From contig JANPLZ010000101.1 of NCBI GenBank assembly GCA_031422555.1, forward strand, positions 1-32,418: a stretch of 32,418 nt of DNA, given 5' to 3'. Numbering within the stretch: the first letter of the stretch is position 1; each line of letters starts with the position of its first letter. Shown in pieces: positions 23,561 through 30,817 of the stretch. Source of the DNA: JANNAT01 sp031422555 (GTDB lineage: Bacteria; Pseudomonadota; Alphaproteobacteria; Rhodobacterales; Rhodobacteraceae). The position numbers were made by a program, and so were the translations under genes. The notes beneath the pieces were generated by a model. It did not search any database, was not told where the DNA came from, and saw only the letters and a list, made by a program, of their open reading frames with translations.

Positions 23561-24580
23561 TCAGCCGTTGGCTTCGTCGCGCTCATAAGCCTCGATCACC
23601 CGAGCCACCAGCGGATGGCGCACCACGTCTTTCGAGGTGAAATAATTGAACGAAACACCTTTGACGCCTTGCAGGATGCGTTCGGCATCCTTCAAACCGC
23701 TGGCCGTGCCGCGCGGCAAGTCGATCTGGGTGCGATCCCCGGTGATCACCATGCGGCTGCCTTGGCCCAGCCGGGTCAGGAACATTTTCATCTGCATGGT
23801 GGTGGCATTCTGCGCCTCGTCCAGCACGACAAACGCATTCGACAACGTGCGCCCGCGCATGAACGCCAAGGGAGCGATTTCGATGCGCTTGTCTTCCATC
23901 AGCTTTTGCATCTGCTTTTGCGGCAGAAAATCATTCAGCGCGTCGTAAAGCGGCTGCATATAGGGGTCGATCTTTTCTTTCATGTCGCCGGGCAAAAAGC
24001 CCAGCCGTTCGCCCGCCTCGACCGCAGGGCGCGACAGGATGATCTTTTCGACCGCGCCGGAAATCAGCATCGACACGCCCACCGCCACCGCCAGATAGGT
24101 TTTGCCGGTGCCCGCAGGCCCGATGCCAAAGCCCATCTCATGCGAAAACAGATTGGCGACATAGGCCTTTTGCGCTTCGGTGCGCGGCTCGATCGCCTTT
24201 TTGCGGGTTTGCAATTGCACGCCCGCGCCGGAGAACATCTCAATCTGAGGGTTTGCATCCAACCGGGTGCTGTCCGACATGGGCCGCCCCATGCGGATGG
24301 CGCCGTCGATTTCACCCGCAGCCACGCCGCGCCCGCCTTCGATGCGGGCATAAAGCGCGCGCAGCACCGATGCGGCTTCATCGCGGGCGGCCTTGTCACC
24401 GATTACCGCCAACCGATTGCCCCGGCGCAAGATATGCACCCCCATCTGCTGTTCCACCTGCGCCAGATTGCGGTCAAATTCACCGCACAGGCTGATCAGC
24501 AACCGGTTGTCCGGAAACTCCAGAACGGTTTCGATGGCATCATTGGGTTTGCTCGTTGGGGTCAGCGCGCTGAGGGTCAA
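23561..24580 (-). CDS. phoH: PhoH family ATPase, TTG start
   Basis: A 339-residue PhoH/PhoL-type protein: an N-terminal KH-like region (about 15-85), Walker A GPAGTGKT at 154-161, SRPAVEAGERLGFLPGD, and Walker B VVLDEAQN at 251-258, then TGDRTQIDLP. Members bind ATP and probably RNA and act with YbeY, which follows here. The start is a TTG at 24580: a textbook AAGGAGA lies 5 nt upstream, the first in-frame Met would delete the N-terminal domain, and the translation MTLSALTPTSK fits. Relatives often start with ATG, so an automated caller may shorten it. Confidence 0.93.
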   Translation of the reverse strand: MTLSALTPTSKPNDAIETVLEFPDNRLLISLCGEFDRNLAQVEQQMGVHILRRGNRLAVIGDKAARDEAASVLRALYARIEGGRGVAAGEIDGAIRMGRPMSDSTRLDANPQIEMFSGAGVQLQTRKKAIEPRTEAQKAYVANLFSHEMGFGIGPAGTGKTYLAVAVGVSMLISGAVEKIILSRPAVEAGERLGFLPGDMKEKIDPYMQPLYDALNDFLPQKQMQKLMEDKRIEIAPLAFMRGRTLSNAFVVLDEAQNATTMQMKMFLTRLGQGSRMVITGDRTQIDLPRGTASGLKDAERILQGVKGVSFNYFTSKDVVRHPLVARVIEAYERDEANG

Positions 24581-24710
24581 TGCGGTCTCCTTGTCAGGTT
24601 GCGATTGTTACAGATGTGGGGCGGTCCTTTGGGTGTGGCAAGGGTAGATCGCAGATCGCGATACTTTTGTGATGCAAGTTAAAAGCCTTGGCAAAAAACT
24701 GCCCGGTAAA

Positions 24711-24744
24711 TGCACAAAGGACCATGGTCTGTGCCATGGCCCTT
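24711..24744 (-). terminator. Terminator-like hairpin after the lipoprotein gene
   Basis: Arms 24717-24727 and 24734-24744 form an 11-bp stem around CCATGG with a 6-nt loop. In the minus-strand RNA all positions pair, one as G-U; in the plus-strand RNA that pair is A-C. The minus strand continues with a short T-rich TTTGTGCATTT. It lies 28 nt after the lipoprotein stop, so it probably ends the OmpA-lipoprotein operon before phoH. Confidence 0.55.
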
Positions 24745-24772
24745 GCAAGGTTGGTGCGGTTGATCACTGGGA

Positions 24773-25135
24773 TCAGTTTCTTTTCTTGCCTGCAGAGGGC
24801 ACGTAATCTTTCAACCCGGGCGATTGCGACTGGTAGTTGCCCAGAACCGTTCCCGGTGGATACAGGTTGTTGCACACCGGCAGGCCGGTAACAGGATCGA
24901 AACGGCGACCGGAATAGCCTTCCAAACCATCGTCAATCAGCCAGGCCTGACAGCCATCAGGATCATAGGCGATGGCCGCATTGCCCGATTCCAGAATGCC
25001 GCGATCACGGCCGCGGTCTTGGGGGCTGGCGATGATCGTATCGGGGCTTTGCACATAGGGGGTCACCCCTTCGATACAGCCCGACAGCATGACCGCCGCG
25101 CCAAAGCCAAGGATCGTCAGTTTAAGCTGTGCCAT
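24773..25135 (-). CDS. Small lipoprotein with a Cys-x25-Cys module shared with the OmpA-like neighbour
   Basis: A 120-residue lipoprotein: MAQLKLTILGFGAAVMLSGC gives a lipobox LSGC with Cys20. Residues about 57-90 (DPDGCQAW ... GLPVC) match residues 45-78 of the adjacent OmpA-family protein without gaps, 16 of 34 positions identical, including Cys62 and Cys88 and the DxGxEGY centre. The rest is Pro/Ser-rich with a basic tail (GKKRN). Function is unknown; attachment to the outer membrane is likely. The ATG at 25135 is preferred over a start seven codons earlier that overlaps the OmpA gene stop. It lies 5 nt after that gene, so they are one operon. Confidence 0.85.
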   Translation of the reverse strand: MAQLKLTILGFGAAVMLSGCIEGVTPYVQSPDTIIASPQDRGRDRGILESGNAAIAYDPDGCQAWLIDDGLEGYSGRRFDPVTGLPVCNNLYPPGTVLGNYQSQSPGLKDYVPSAGKKRN

Positions 25136-25140
25136 ATCCG

Positions 25141-25710
25141 TTACCACCTGTAGCAAACGACTTCGACGCGACGGTTTTTCTGCATACCTGCAGCCGTCGA
25201 ATTCGAAGCGATTGGGCTGCGTTCACCGTAACCGATTTCACGTTCCACCATCGCCCCAACCGTGCGGCCGACATCGGCCACCGCTTTGGCGCGGCGCTGC
25301 GACAATTTGATGTTGTATTCATCCGACGCCCGGCTGTCGGTATGGCCGTAAACGGCATAGCCAAACGCCCCGGACTTCTGGAAAAACCCGGTCAGATACT
25401 TGCGCCCGTGTGCGGTCAGCTTGGCGCTGTCGGTCTGGAACAAGGTGTCGGTATTTTCCACCATGCAGGTATTGCGTTTCAGGCAAACCGGCTTGCCGTT
25501 GTGCGGATTGACGCGGTCCAGCATATAGCCTTCGATGCCGCCATCGGCCCACCAATGCATGCAGCCGTCATCATCAACCCAAATGCCCCAGTCAATTTTA
25601 CCGGCAATTTCTGGTGCGGTTTGCGCCGCCGCTCCGCCAGCAACCATCAGACCCGCAGCCAATGCTGCCCCGCCGATTGCCAATCTTACTGCTCTGGAAA
25701 GTGTTCCCAC
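25141..25710 (-). CDS. OmpA-family peptidoglycan-binding protein with N-terminal Cys module
   Basis: A 189-residue secreted protein: MGTLSRAVRLAIGG plus hydrophobic core and AAA-Q cut near residue 29. Residues 45-78 hold the module DDDGCMHWWADGGIEGY ... GKPVC shared with the next gene. Residues about 85-188 are an OmpA-C domain: ENTDTLFQTDSAKLT, VYGHTDSR, NIKLSQRRAKAV and GYGERSP, which in the family bind meso-diaminopimelate of peptidoglycan. Four Cys (50, 76, 82, 186) suggest two disulphides. I chose the GTG at 25710, with AGGGGGG upstream, because it gives a clean signal peptide; a GTG at 25770 would add 20 residues and has no ribosome site. Confidence 0.88.
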   Translation of the reverse strand: MGTLSRAVRLAIGGAALAAGLMVAGGAAAQTAPEIAGKIDWGIWVDDDGCMHWWADGGIEGYMLDRVNPHNGKPVCLKRNTCMVENTDTLFQTDSAKLTAHGRKYLTGFFQKSGAFGYAVYGHTDSRASDEYNIKLSQRRAKAVADVGRTVGAMVEREIGYGERSPIASNSTAAGMQKNRRVEVVCYRW

Positions 25711-25899
25711 CGCCGCGGCCCCCCTATCAATAGCCAAACTACATATATCACCCCATCGGTGTGCCGACACTACATCACGAAGTAAAGCAAAATCTATGGG
25801 GTTGGGCGGGGCCGAGACGCTAATTGTTGCGTGTTCGTGATCAAAAAACCGGATTGGTTAAAATTAGGTAAACGCAGGAAACAACGCTGATTTCAGACG

Positions 25900-27237
25900 T
25901 TATTTCGAAATTCTTGCGCCCGACAATGAGTTGGCGGACGAAGCTAAGATCTGCACTTGCACCAGTTCGCTGACCTGCCCGGTGGGATCATTAACATGCA
26001 CCATATGCAGATGGTCGGACTTGCCCATCATTTGCCCGGGCTGGCGGCCCGGCTTTTCATAAAGCACCCCAACACGGGCGCCGACCATGGCCTGTTGCGA
26101 GGCACGCTGCTGGTCGGTGATCAGGGCTTGCAGGCGCTGCAACCGCTCTGTCGCGATGTCGTCGGCCACGGGCGGCTTTTCGGCGGCGGGGGTGCCGGGG
26201 CGAGATGAATATTTGAACGAAAACGCAGCGCCAAAACCGATTTCGCGGATCAGGTCCAACGTTTCGCTGAAATCCTGTTCGGTCTCACCCGGAAAGCCCA
26301 CGATAAAATCGGAACTGACCAGAATATCGGGCCGCACCGCGCGAAACCGTGCAATCAGGCGCAGATAATCGGCGGCCGTGTGTTTGCGGTTCATCGCACG
26401 CAGCATCCGGTCACTGCCCGATTGCACCGGCAAATGCAGATACGGCATCAAAGCTGGCACATCGCCGTGCGCCGCGATCAGGTCATCATCCATGTCATTG
26501 GGATGGCTGGTCATATAGCGGATGCGCTGCAAACCGGGGATCAGCGCCAGCGCACGGATCAGCCGGGCCAGCGTCCAGTCGCCGCCATCGCCTGCGCCTG
26601 TGTCACCAACCCCGTGATAGCCGTTTACATTCTGGCCCAGCAAGGTGATCTCGCGCACGCCTTTGGCGACCAGCCCGGCAGCTTCGGCCAGAATGCGCGG
26701 TGCGGGCCGCGACACTTCGGCCCCGCGGGTATAGGGCACCACGCAAAACGCGCAAAACTTGTCACAGCCTTCCTGCACCGTCAAAAACGCGGTTGGCCCC
26801 CGGCTGGCGCGGGCTTGCGGCAAAAGATCAAACTTATCCTCGGTGGGAAAATCGGTGTCCACCAGTTGCGCCCCCGCCTGCACCGCGCGCGCCATCGCCG
26901 GCAGCCGGTGATAGGCCTGCGGGCCGACCACCAGATCAACCGATGGCATGCGGCGCAGAATTTCCGAACCCTCGGCCTGCGCCACACAGCCCGCCACCCC
27001 GATTTTCAGCCCCGGCCGTGCGGCTTTGACCGCGCGCAACCGCCCAAGATCGGAATACAGCTTTTCTCCGGCCTTTTCGCGGATATGACAGGTGTTCAGC
27101 AACACCATATCGGCGTCATCAACCGTATCCGTCGCCACATAACCATCCGCCGCCATCGCCTCGGCCATGCGTTCGCTGTCATAAACATTCATCTGACAGC
27201 CAAAGGTTTTGATGAACAGTTTTTTCGGGTCGGCCAT
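25900..27237 (-). CDS. miaB: tRNA-2-methylthio-N6-dimethylallyladenosine synthase
   Basis: Radical-SAM methylthiotransferase acting on i6A37 of tRNAs reading codons that start with U. The 445-residue protein has the three domains of the family: the N-terminal UPF0004 domain with cluster ligands Cys14 (TFGCQMN), Cys50 (NTCHIREKA) and Cys84 (AGCVAQ); the radical-SAM core with CDKFCAFC (Cys158, Cys162, Cys165), LLGQNVNGY, YLHLPVQSGS and VGFPGET; and a C-terminal TRAM-like region (about 375-440). It sits upstream of phoH-ybeY-corC-lnt, as is common in Alphaproteobacteria, but the OmpA/lipoprotein pair comes between. The unknown gene at 27373 is divergent from it across 135 bp. Confidence 0.96.
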   Translation of the reverse strand: MADPKKLFIKTFGCQMNVYDSERMAEAMAADGYVATDTVDDADMVLLNTCHIREKAGEKLYSDLGRLRAVKAARPGLKIGVAGCVAQAEGSEILRRMPSVDLVVGPQAYHRLPAMARAVQAGAQLVDTDFPTEDKFDLLPQARASRGPTAFLTVQEGCDKFCAFCVVPYTRGAEVSRPAPRILAEAAGLVAKGVREITLLGQNVNGYHGVGDTGAGDGGDWTLARLIRALALIPGLQRIRYMTSHPNDMDDDLIAAHGDVPALMPYLHLPVQSGSDRMLRAMNRKHTAADYLRLIARFRAVRPDILVSSDFIVGFPGETEQDFSETLDLIREIGFGAAFSFKYSSRPGTPAAEKPPVADDIATERLQRLQALITDQQRASQQAMVGARVGVLYEKPGRQPGQMMGKSDHLHMVHVNDPTGQVSELVQVQILASSANSLSGARISK

Positions 27238-27372
27238 GCTGCACCTTTAGGATTTAGGCGCAATACGCCAATCCGCGCCGCGCCGCAACGCAAGCGTGGC
27301 GTAGGGTCTTGCAATAGAAGCCGCATTAACTGATTCTGCGCTAGGTTGGTCGCGTCCAAAGTCAGGCAGTCT

Positions 27373-28242
27373 ATGAAATATCCCTCACTTGAGCAGTTTT
27401 TGATCGACGCCAAGCCCGCTTTGGCCAAAGGCCCGTTGGCCCTGATCTTTGCCGAAGATGTGGTCGAGGTGGACACCACTTTGCGCCACCATCTGGACGC
27501 AGGGTTTGTGCAGGTGGTGTTGCTGGCCCCCGATGCCATCGCGGTGCCATCCGCGCTGGAAGGGCTGATCAGCCGCGTCAGCTATGACATGCACGCCGAA
27601 GGCGCGGTCATCGACGGGGTGAACAAAGTCATCGCGGCGGTGCCGGGCATTTGGCTATACTACTGCTACAACGCCGAATATCTGTTCCACCCGTTTTGCG
27701 AAACCCGCAACATCCGCGAAATGCTGGCCTTTCAGACCGAAGAACGCCGCGAGGCGCTGCTAAGCTATGTTGTTGATCTGTATGCCGATGATCTGAATGC
27801 CTTTCCCAATGCCGTGTCATTGGAACGCGCGCATCTGGACAAATCGGGCTATTACGCCCTTGGCCGCCCCGACGTGGCCAACCACAACCATCCCAAAGAC
27901 CGCCAGTTGGATTTCTTTGGCGGTTTGCGTTGGCGGTTTGAAGAGCATATTCCGGCGCCGCGCCGCAAGATCGACCGCATCGCGCTGTTTCGCACCAAAC
28001 CCGGCCTGACCCTGCGCGCCGACTTTACCCTGTCGGACGAGGAAATGAACACCTATGCCTGCCCGTGGCATAACAATATCACCACAACCATCGCCTCATT
28101 TCGTACGGCCAAAGCGTTGCGCTCTAACGCGGGGTCGATGTTTGATATCCATGATTTCCGTTGGCACAACTCGATCCCGTTCGAATGGCACAGCCAACAA
28201 TTGATGAACCTTGGGCTGATGGAGCCGGGGCAGTGGTTTTAA
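27373..28242 (+). CDS. Conserved protein of unknown function, possibly glycosyltransferase-like
   Basis: A 289-residue soluble protein with no signal peptide or membrane segment. I do not recognise it with certainty. Its middle (PGIWLYYCYNAEYLFHPFCETRNIREMLAFQTEERR) and its end (FRWHNSIPFEWHSQQLMNLGL) are rich in aromatic residues and His; KDRQLDFFGGLRWRFEEHIPAPRR and CPWHNNITTTIASFRTAKAL complete the visible blocks. From memory, close homologues occur in Rhodobacteraceae and have been labelled family 2 glycosyltransferase; a DxD-like VVDLYADDLNAF exists but this is weak evidence. The start ATG is at 27373; a GTG/TTG-type extension upstream is less likely. It is divergent from miaB; a degenerate copy of a repeat end follows its stop by 20 nt. 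Confidence 0.75.
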   Translation: MKYPSLEQFLIDAKPALAKGPLALIFAEDVVEVDTTLRHHLDAGFVQVVLLAPDAIAVPSALEGLISRVSYDMHAEGAVIDGVNKVIAAVPGIWLYYCYNAEYLFHPFCETRNIREMLAFQTEERREALLSYVVDLYADDLNAFPNAVSLERAHLDKSGYYALGRPDVANHNHPKDRQLDFFGGLRWRFEEHIPAPRRKIDRIALFRTKPGLTLRADFTLSDEEMNTYACPWHNNITTTIASFRTAKALRSNAGSMFDIHDFRWHNSIPFEWHSQQLMNLGLMEPGQWF

Positions 28243-28262
28243 CACCAATCGGCCCTTGGCCT

Positions 28263-28284
28263 TTTCATTTTGGCTTAAACACTC
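28263..28284. repeat. Degenerate copy of the 22-bp repeat end
   Basis: 18 of 22 positions match the left end of the element at 17248-17269. Here it has no inverted partner nearby. It lies 20 nt after a stop codon, as the other element lies 3 nt after trmB. Confidence 0.45.
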
Positions 28285-28459
28285 AGGCCCGGACGGCAGG
28301 GGCGTTCCGCGTTGTGTCAGGCTTCTGATATGCGGAGCCATGGCCGGATAAATCCGCTCACGATAGCGTGATTTCCCTGCTGAAACTTCTGCCCCCAAGC
28401 CCCCGTTTCCTTATCAGACGGCGCGGAATGGTCCGCCCGATTTTGCAAGGAACCACCAG

Positions 28460-29002
28460 ATGAAATTCTCCGCTTTCGCAGTCGCCGCAACCCTTTTGGC
28501 CGCCCCAGCTTTTGCCGCTAACCCCGATGTCGGTGGTGCCGCGATGTTCGAAACCAAAAATATCATTGAAAACGCTGTCAACTCCGCTGATCACACCACG
28601 CTGGTTGCCGCCGTCAAAGCCGCAGGTCTGGTTGACGCGCTTATGGGCCCGGGCCCGTTCACAGTGTTCGCGCCAGTGAATGACGCCTTTGCGGCCTTGC
28701 CTGCTGGCACCGTGGAAACCCTGCTGAAGCCCGAAAACAAAGACACCCTGACCAAGATCCTGACAGCACATGTGGTAGCTGGCGATTTCACCACCGCCGA
28801 CATCGCCCGCAAAGCCAAAGCCTCGAAGGATGGTTACTTCAACATGCAAACCCTGTCGGGCGACGCGCTGTCGGCCAAGGTCAAGGGTGGCAAGGTTTAT
28901 GTCTATGACGAATCGGGCAACGCATCGGTCATCACCATCGCCGATGTCGATCAGTCAAACGGCGTGATCCACGTCATCAACAAAGTGATGCTGCCGAAAT
29001 AA
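28460..29002 (+). CDS. Secreted fasciclin (FAS1) domain protein
   Basis: A 180-residue exported protein: MKFSAFAVAATLLAAPAFA is a Sec signal with a cut after AFA at residue 19, followed by one FAS1 domain (about 34-178). Family blocks are visible: TTLVAAVKAAGLVDALMGPGPFTVFAPVNDAFAAL (the first), LTKILTAHVVAGDFT (the H box) and the closing NGVIHVINKVMLPK. Such proteins adhere to surfaces or other proteins in the periplasm or outside the cell; the partner is unknown. AAGGA lies 8 nt before the ATG. The 217 bp upstream hold the repeat copy and nothing else I can name. It converges on the Fur-family gene, sharing a hairpin. Confidence 0.93.
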   Translation: MKFSAFAVAATLLAAPAFAANPDVGGAAMFETKNIIENAVNSADHTTLVAAVKAAGLVDALMGPGPFTVFAPVNDAFAALPAGTVETLLKPENKDTLTKILTAHVVAGDFTTADIARKAKASKDGYFNMQTLSGDALSAKVKGGKVYVYDESGNASVITIADVDQSNGVIHVINKVMLPK

Positions 29003-29025
29003 TTCAGGCGACATTCGAACCCCAG

Positions 29026-29057
29026 CGGCGCGGATGACCAATCGGTCAGCCGCGCCG
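29026..29057. terminator. Convergent hairpin between fasciclin gene and irr-like gene
   Basis: CGGCGCGG (29026-29033) pairs with CCGCGCCG (29050-29057), then after one mismatch TGACC pairs with GGTCA around an AATC loop. The stem covers 8 plus 5 bp. The right arm lies within the last codons and stop of the minus-strand gene. There is no U tract, so it may act as an mRNA 3' stabiliser or a Rho-independent-like stop in both directions. Confidence 0.5.
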
Positions 29058-29462
29058 TAGCCGGATCACCACATCAACGCGCGACACCACCATGCCTTCG
29101 GGGGCATCGGGCAGACCGGTGATTTCCAGATGATCGGCGGGCGCGTCTGACAACTGATGGCTGTCTTCCCAATAAAAATGCGGGTGATCGTCGGTGCGGG
29201 TGTCAAAATAGCTGCGCGCGCCGTCTACCACCACTTCGTTCAACAGCCCGGCCGCGCAAAACGCGCGCAGGGTGTTGTAGACTGTGGCCAGACTGACCTT
29301 GTCACCGGCCTTGCCCGCGGCGGCAAACAGCCCTTCGGCGGTGACATGGCGGTTCATCCCATCGCCCACCAACAAGGCGGCCAAGGCCAGCCGTTGCCGT
29401 GTTGGCCTAAGACCACCGTTCGACAGCCATGCGATGCTGCGGTCTTGCTGTGCTGGGCTCAT
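29046..29462 (-). CDS. irr: Fur-family transcriptional regulator, Irr-like
   Basis: A 138-residue Fur-superfamily repressor: a winged-helix region (TRQRLALAALL ... VSLATVYNTLRAFCAAGLL, about 20-75) and a short dimerisation/metal domain (GARSYFDTRTDDHPHFYWEDS). It lacks the CxxC zinc pairs of typical Fur and has the HPH at 93-95, features of the iron-response regulator Irr of Alphaproteobacteria. Irr binds haem or responds to its synthesis and represses genes under iron limitation. I see no HRM-like haem motif at the N-terminus. Its position, divergent from fabA, is the usual irr-fabA-fabB order in this group. The ATG at 29462 has AGGA about 9 nt upstream. Confidence 0.85.
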   Translation of the reverse strand: MSPAQQDRSIAWLSNGGLRPTRQRLALAALLVGDGMNRHVTAEGLFAAAGKAGDKVSLATVYNTLRAFCAAGLLNEVVVDGARSYFDTRTDDHPHFYWEDSHQLSDAPADHLEITGLPDAPEGMVVSRVDVVIRLRRG

Positions 29463-29490
29463 CGCTGGCTTCCTGACTGGCTTCTGCCCC

Positions 29491-29520
29491 TATATAAAGG
29501 ACGCGCGATGACTTTTTCAA
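29491..29520 (-). promoter_or_regulatory. Sigma70-type promoter of the irr-like gene
   Basis: On the minus strand TTGAAA (29520-29515) is 18 nt from TATATA (29496-29491), about 29 nt ahead of the irr-like start codon. The -10 box is nearly symmetric, so it may also serve plus-strand transcription. The boxes flank the start of the small ORF at 29508. Confidence 0.5.
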
Positions 29521-29633
29521 ATGAAAACCCTGTGCGGCGGCGTAAGCCACAAAACCCGGCTCTACTTGCTTCCCCATCTGGGCGGATGCTAAGGCTAGGC
29601 ATCAGCGGTTTCGCGGGGGTCCGGCAAGAATGA
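29508..29633 (+). CDS. Possible 41-codon upstream ORF overlapping the fabA start
   Basis: The ATG at 29508 has AAGGA exactly 6 nt upstream, better than the ribosome site of fabA itself, and the frame ends in ATGA shared with the fabA start at 29630. The product is short and Arg-rich (MTFSNENPVRRRKPQN...), with no known domain. The arrangement suggests translational coupling, but the SD also overlaps the irr-like promoter and may be accidental. The ORF is in frame with a longer open stretch antisense to irr. It is a weak gene candidate. Confidence 0.3.
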   Translation: MTFSNENPVRRRKPQNPALLASPSGRMLRLGISGFAGVRQE

Positions 29634-30139
29634 GCGGTTATCCATCATCCTTTGGCAAAGAAGATTTGCTGAAATGTGCGCGGGGCGAATTGTTTGGCCC
29701 CGGCAACGCGCAATTGCCGATGCCGCCTATGTTGATGATGGACCGCATCACCGAAATTTCCGAAGACGGCGGCGAACATGGCCGTGGCCATGTGGTTGCC
29801 GAATTCGACATCACCCCGGATTTGTGGTTTTTCGACTGCCATTTTCCCGGCAACCCGATCATGCCCGGCTGTCTGGGTCTTGACGGGCTGTGGCAGTTGA
29901 CAGGGTTCAATCTGGGCTGGCGCGGCTGGCAGGGGCGCGGTTATGCTTTGGGCGTCGGCGAGGTCAAACTGACCGGCATGGTGCGCCCCGACCGCAAACG
30001 CCTGACCTATTTCGTCGATTTCACCAAAGCCCTGACCACCCGGCGCCTGACCATGGGCGTGGCCGATGGGCGAGTTGAGGCTGATGGCGAAGTGATTTAC
30101 CTCGTCAAGGATATGAAGGTTGCACTGTCGGCCAGTTGA
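29630..30139 (+). CDS. fabA: 3-hydroxydecanoyl-ACP dehydratase/isomerase
   Basis: Dehydrates 3-hydroxyacyl-ACP and isomerises trans-2- to cis-3-decenoyl-ACP, the branch point to unsaturated fatty acids. The 169-residue chain is the usual length, with the hot-dog-fold active site DCHFPGNPIMPGCLGLD holding His71 and Asp85, the residues matching His70/Asp84 of E. coli FabA. The ATG at 29630 has a loose upstream GGGGG rather than a strong SD, and may be coupled to the small ORF before it. In relatives fabB follows closely; here 812 bp and a foreign-looking gene intervene. Confidence 0.96.
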   Translation: MSGYPSSFGKEDLLKCARGELFGPGNAQLPMPPMLMMDRITEISEDGGEHGRGHVVAEFDITPDLWFFDCHFPGNPIMPGCLGLDGLWQLTGFNLGWRGWQGRGYALGVGEVKLTGMVRPDRKRLTYFVDFTKALTTRRLTMGVADGRVEADGEVIYLVKDMKVALSAS

Positions 30140-30406
30140 TCTGGCCAAAGTGATCCAGAGCAACGCTTGACCGCAGGGTGGGCGCAACACCGCCAGTTCT
30201 GCGCCCTTTATGCTGCAACTCCTGCGGTAAAAGTTCTAGGCGACCACGTTTCATAGCGCCCGCCCGAGGGGGCAGTCATGCCCGGCCCGGCGGCGCAAGC
30301 GCCTTGATTGCGGGAAATGGTAGAGTTTGAGGGTGTGGCCTCATTTTTGCCTTAGCATACCCTCACTCTCTTCCCTGTCGCGGAATGAATGTTTTAAGGG
30401 AAAACT
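30140..30406. other. Longest gene-free stretch (267 bp), between fabA and the GIY-YIG-like gene
   Basis: It holds the hairpin after fabA, a small palindrome GGCGC-AA-GCGCC around 30290, and a 5-bp hairpin TGAGG/CCTCA (30328-30343) running into TTTTT. No direct repeats, transposase fragments or tRNA sequence were seen that would mark the edges of an insertion. Confidence 0.6.
30180..30209 (+). terminator. Hairpin downstream of fabA
   Basis: GGGCGCA (30180-30186) and TGCGCCC (30200-30206) form a perfect 7-bp stem with a 13-nt loop, followed by TTTA, 40 nt after the fabA stop. If it terminates, fabB would need its own promoter. Confidence 0.45.
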
Positions 30407-30817
30407 ATGTATTTTCAGGCAATCCGATTGAACCTTGAATTTAGTCAAGGTTCTGGCAATGTTTATGAATTGCCGGTTGGCATTGGAATTTATGCCGAGA
30501 TTCATTGGCCCACGCGCAACATCCGCATTGGCGAAAGTCAAAACGTCAGGAAACGAAACCTTGCCCATATTCGGTGGGCAGACAAGCATCGGTTGGGCCT
30601 GCACACACCGCGAGAGGCTTTGCGGCGAGGGCGCATTGTGGACCTTGTCAAACAGTGGGGCAGCGAAGGGCTGGAGCATTATCTGATCAGCAATGATCCC
30701 AGATTAGCAGACCGCGTCTTGCGGGTGGAATGTGAAAAGTTCCTTCATGAATGGGCAAAAACCCAAGGTGACTATGTTGATCTGAATACACAAAAAGGGT
30801 ATCGAACCGTTAACTGA
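30407..30817 (+). CDS. GIY-YIG-like nuclease-domain orphan
   Basis: A 136-residue protein of atypical composition for the window: my count of G plus C over 30421-30780 is 182 of 360 (about 51%). It fits the GIY-YIG layout. GIY is at 27-29; 11 residues after Tyr29 comes RIG (40-42) where the second Tyr would be; Arg50 lies 8 residues after Gly42 and His54 four residues later, the same spacing as in I-TevI; a Glu (108 or 110) and Asn127 in DLN lie at the C-terminus. So Arg, Glu and Asn are kept but the second Tyr is Arg, which may weaken or change cleavage. AAGGGA lies 5-6 nt before the ATG. It sits between fabA and fabB; recent acquisition is likely. Confidence 0.65.
   Translation: MYFQAIRLNLEFSQGSGNVYELPVGIGIYAEIHWPTRNIRIGESQNVRKRNLAHIRWADKHRLGLHTPREALRRGRIVDLVKQWGSEGLEHYLISNDPRLADRVLRVECEKFLHEWAKTQGDYVDLNTQKGYRTVN

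Noticed and set aside
24717..24750. Cluster of three short palindromes (GACCATGGTC, GCCATGGC, CCTTGCAAGG) as a phoH operator
   Set aside because: Two of them are better explained as the arms of one hairpin that pairs fully (with one G-U) in the minus-strand transcript, just after the lipoprotein stop, so a terminator is the simpler reading.
26196..26220. ATATTTGAAC-like string resembling the repeat ends
   Set aside because: It lies in miaB and encodes the family's conserved FSFKYSSRPGTP segment; similarity is too short.
29012..29023. GGGGTTCGAATG on the minus strand, resembling a tRNA T-loop
   Set aside because: Flanking bases do not form a T-stem or acceptor stem, and there is not enough space between the neighbouring genes.
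29463..29629. Search for an iron control element (TTTAGAA-type dyad) between irr-like gene and fabA
   Set aside because: No such dyad is present; only the sigma70-like promoter could be supported.
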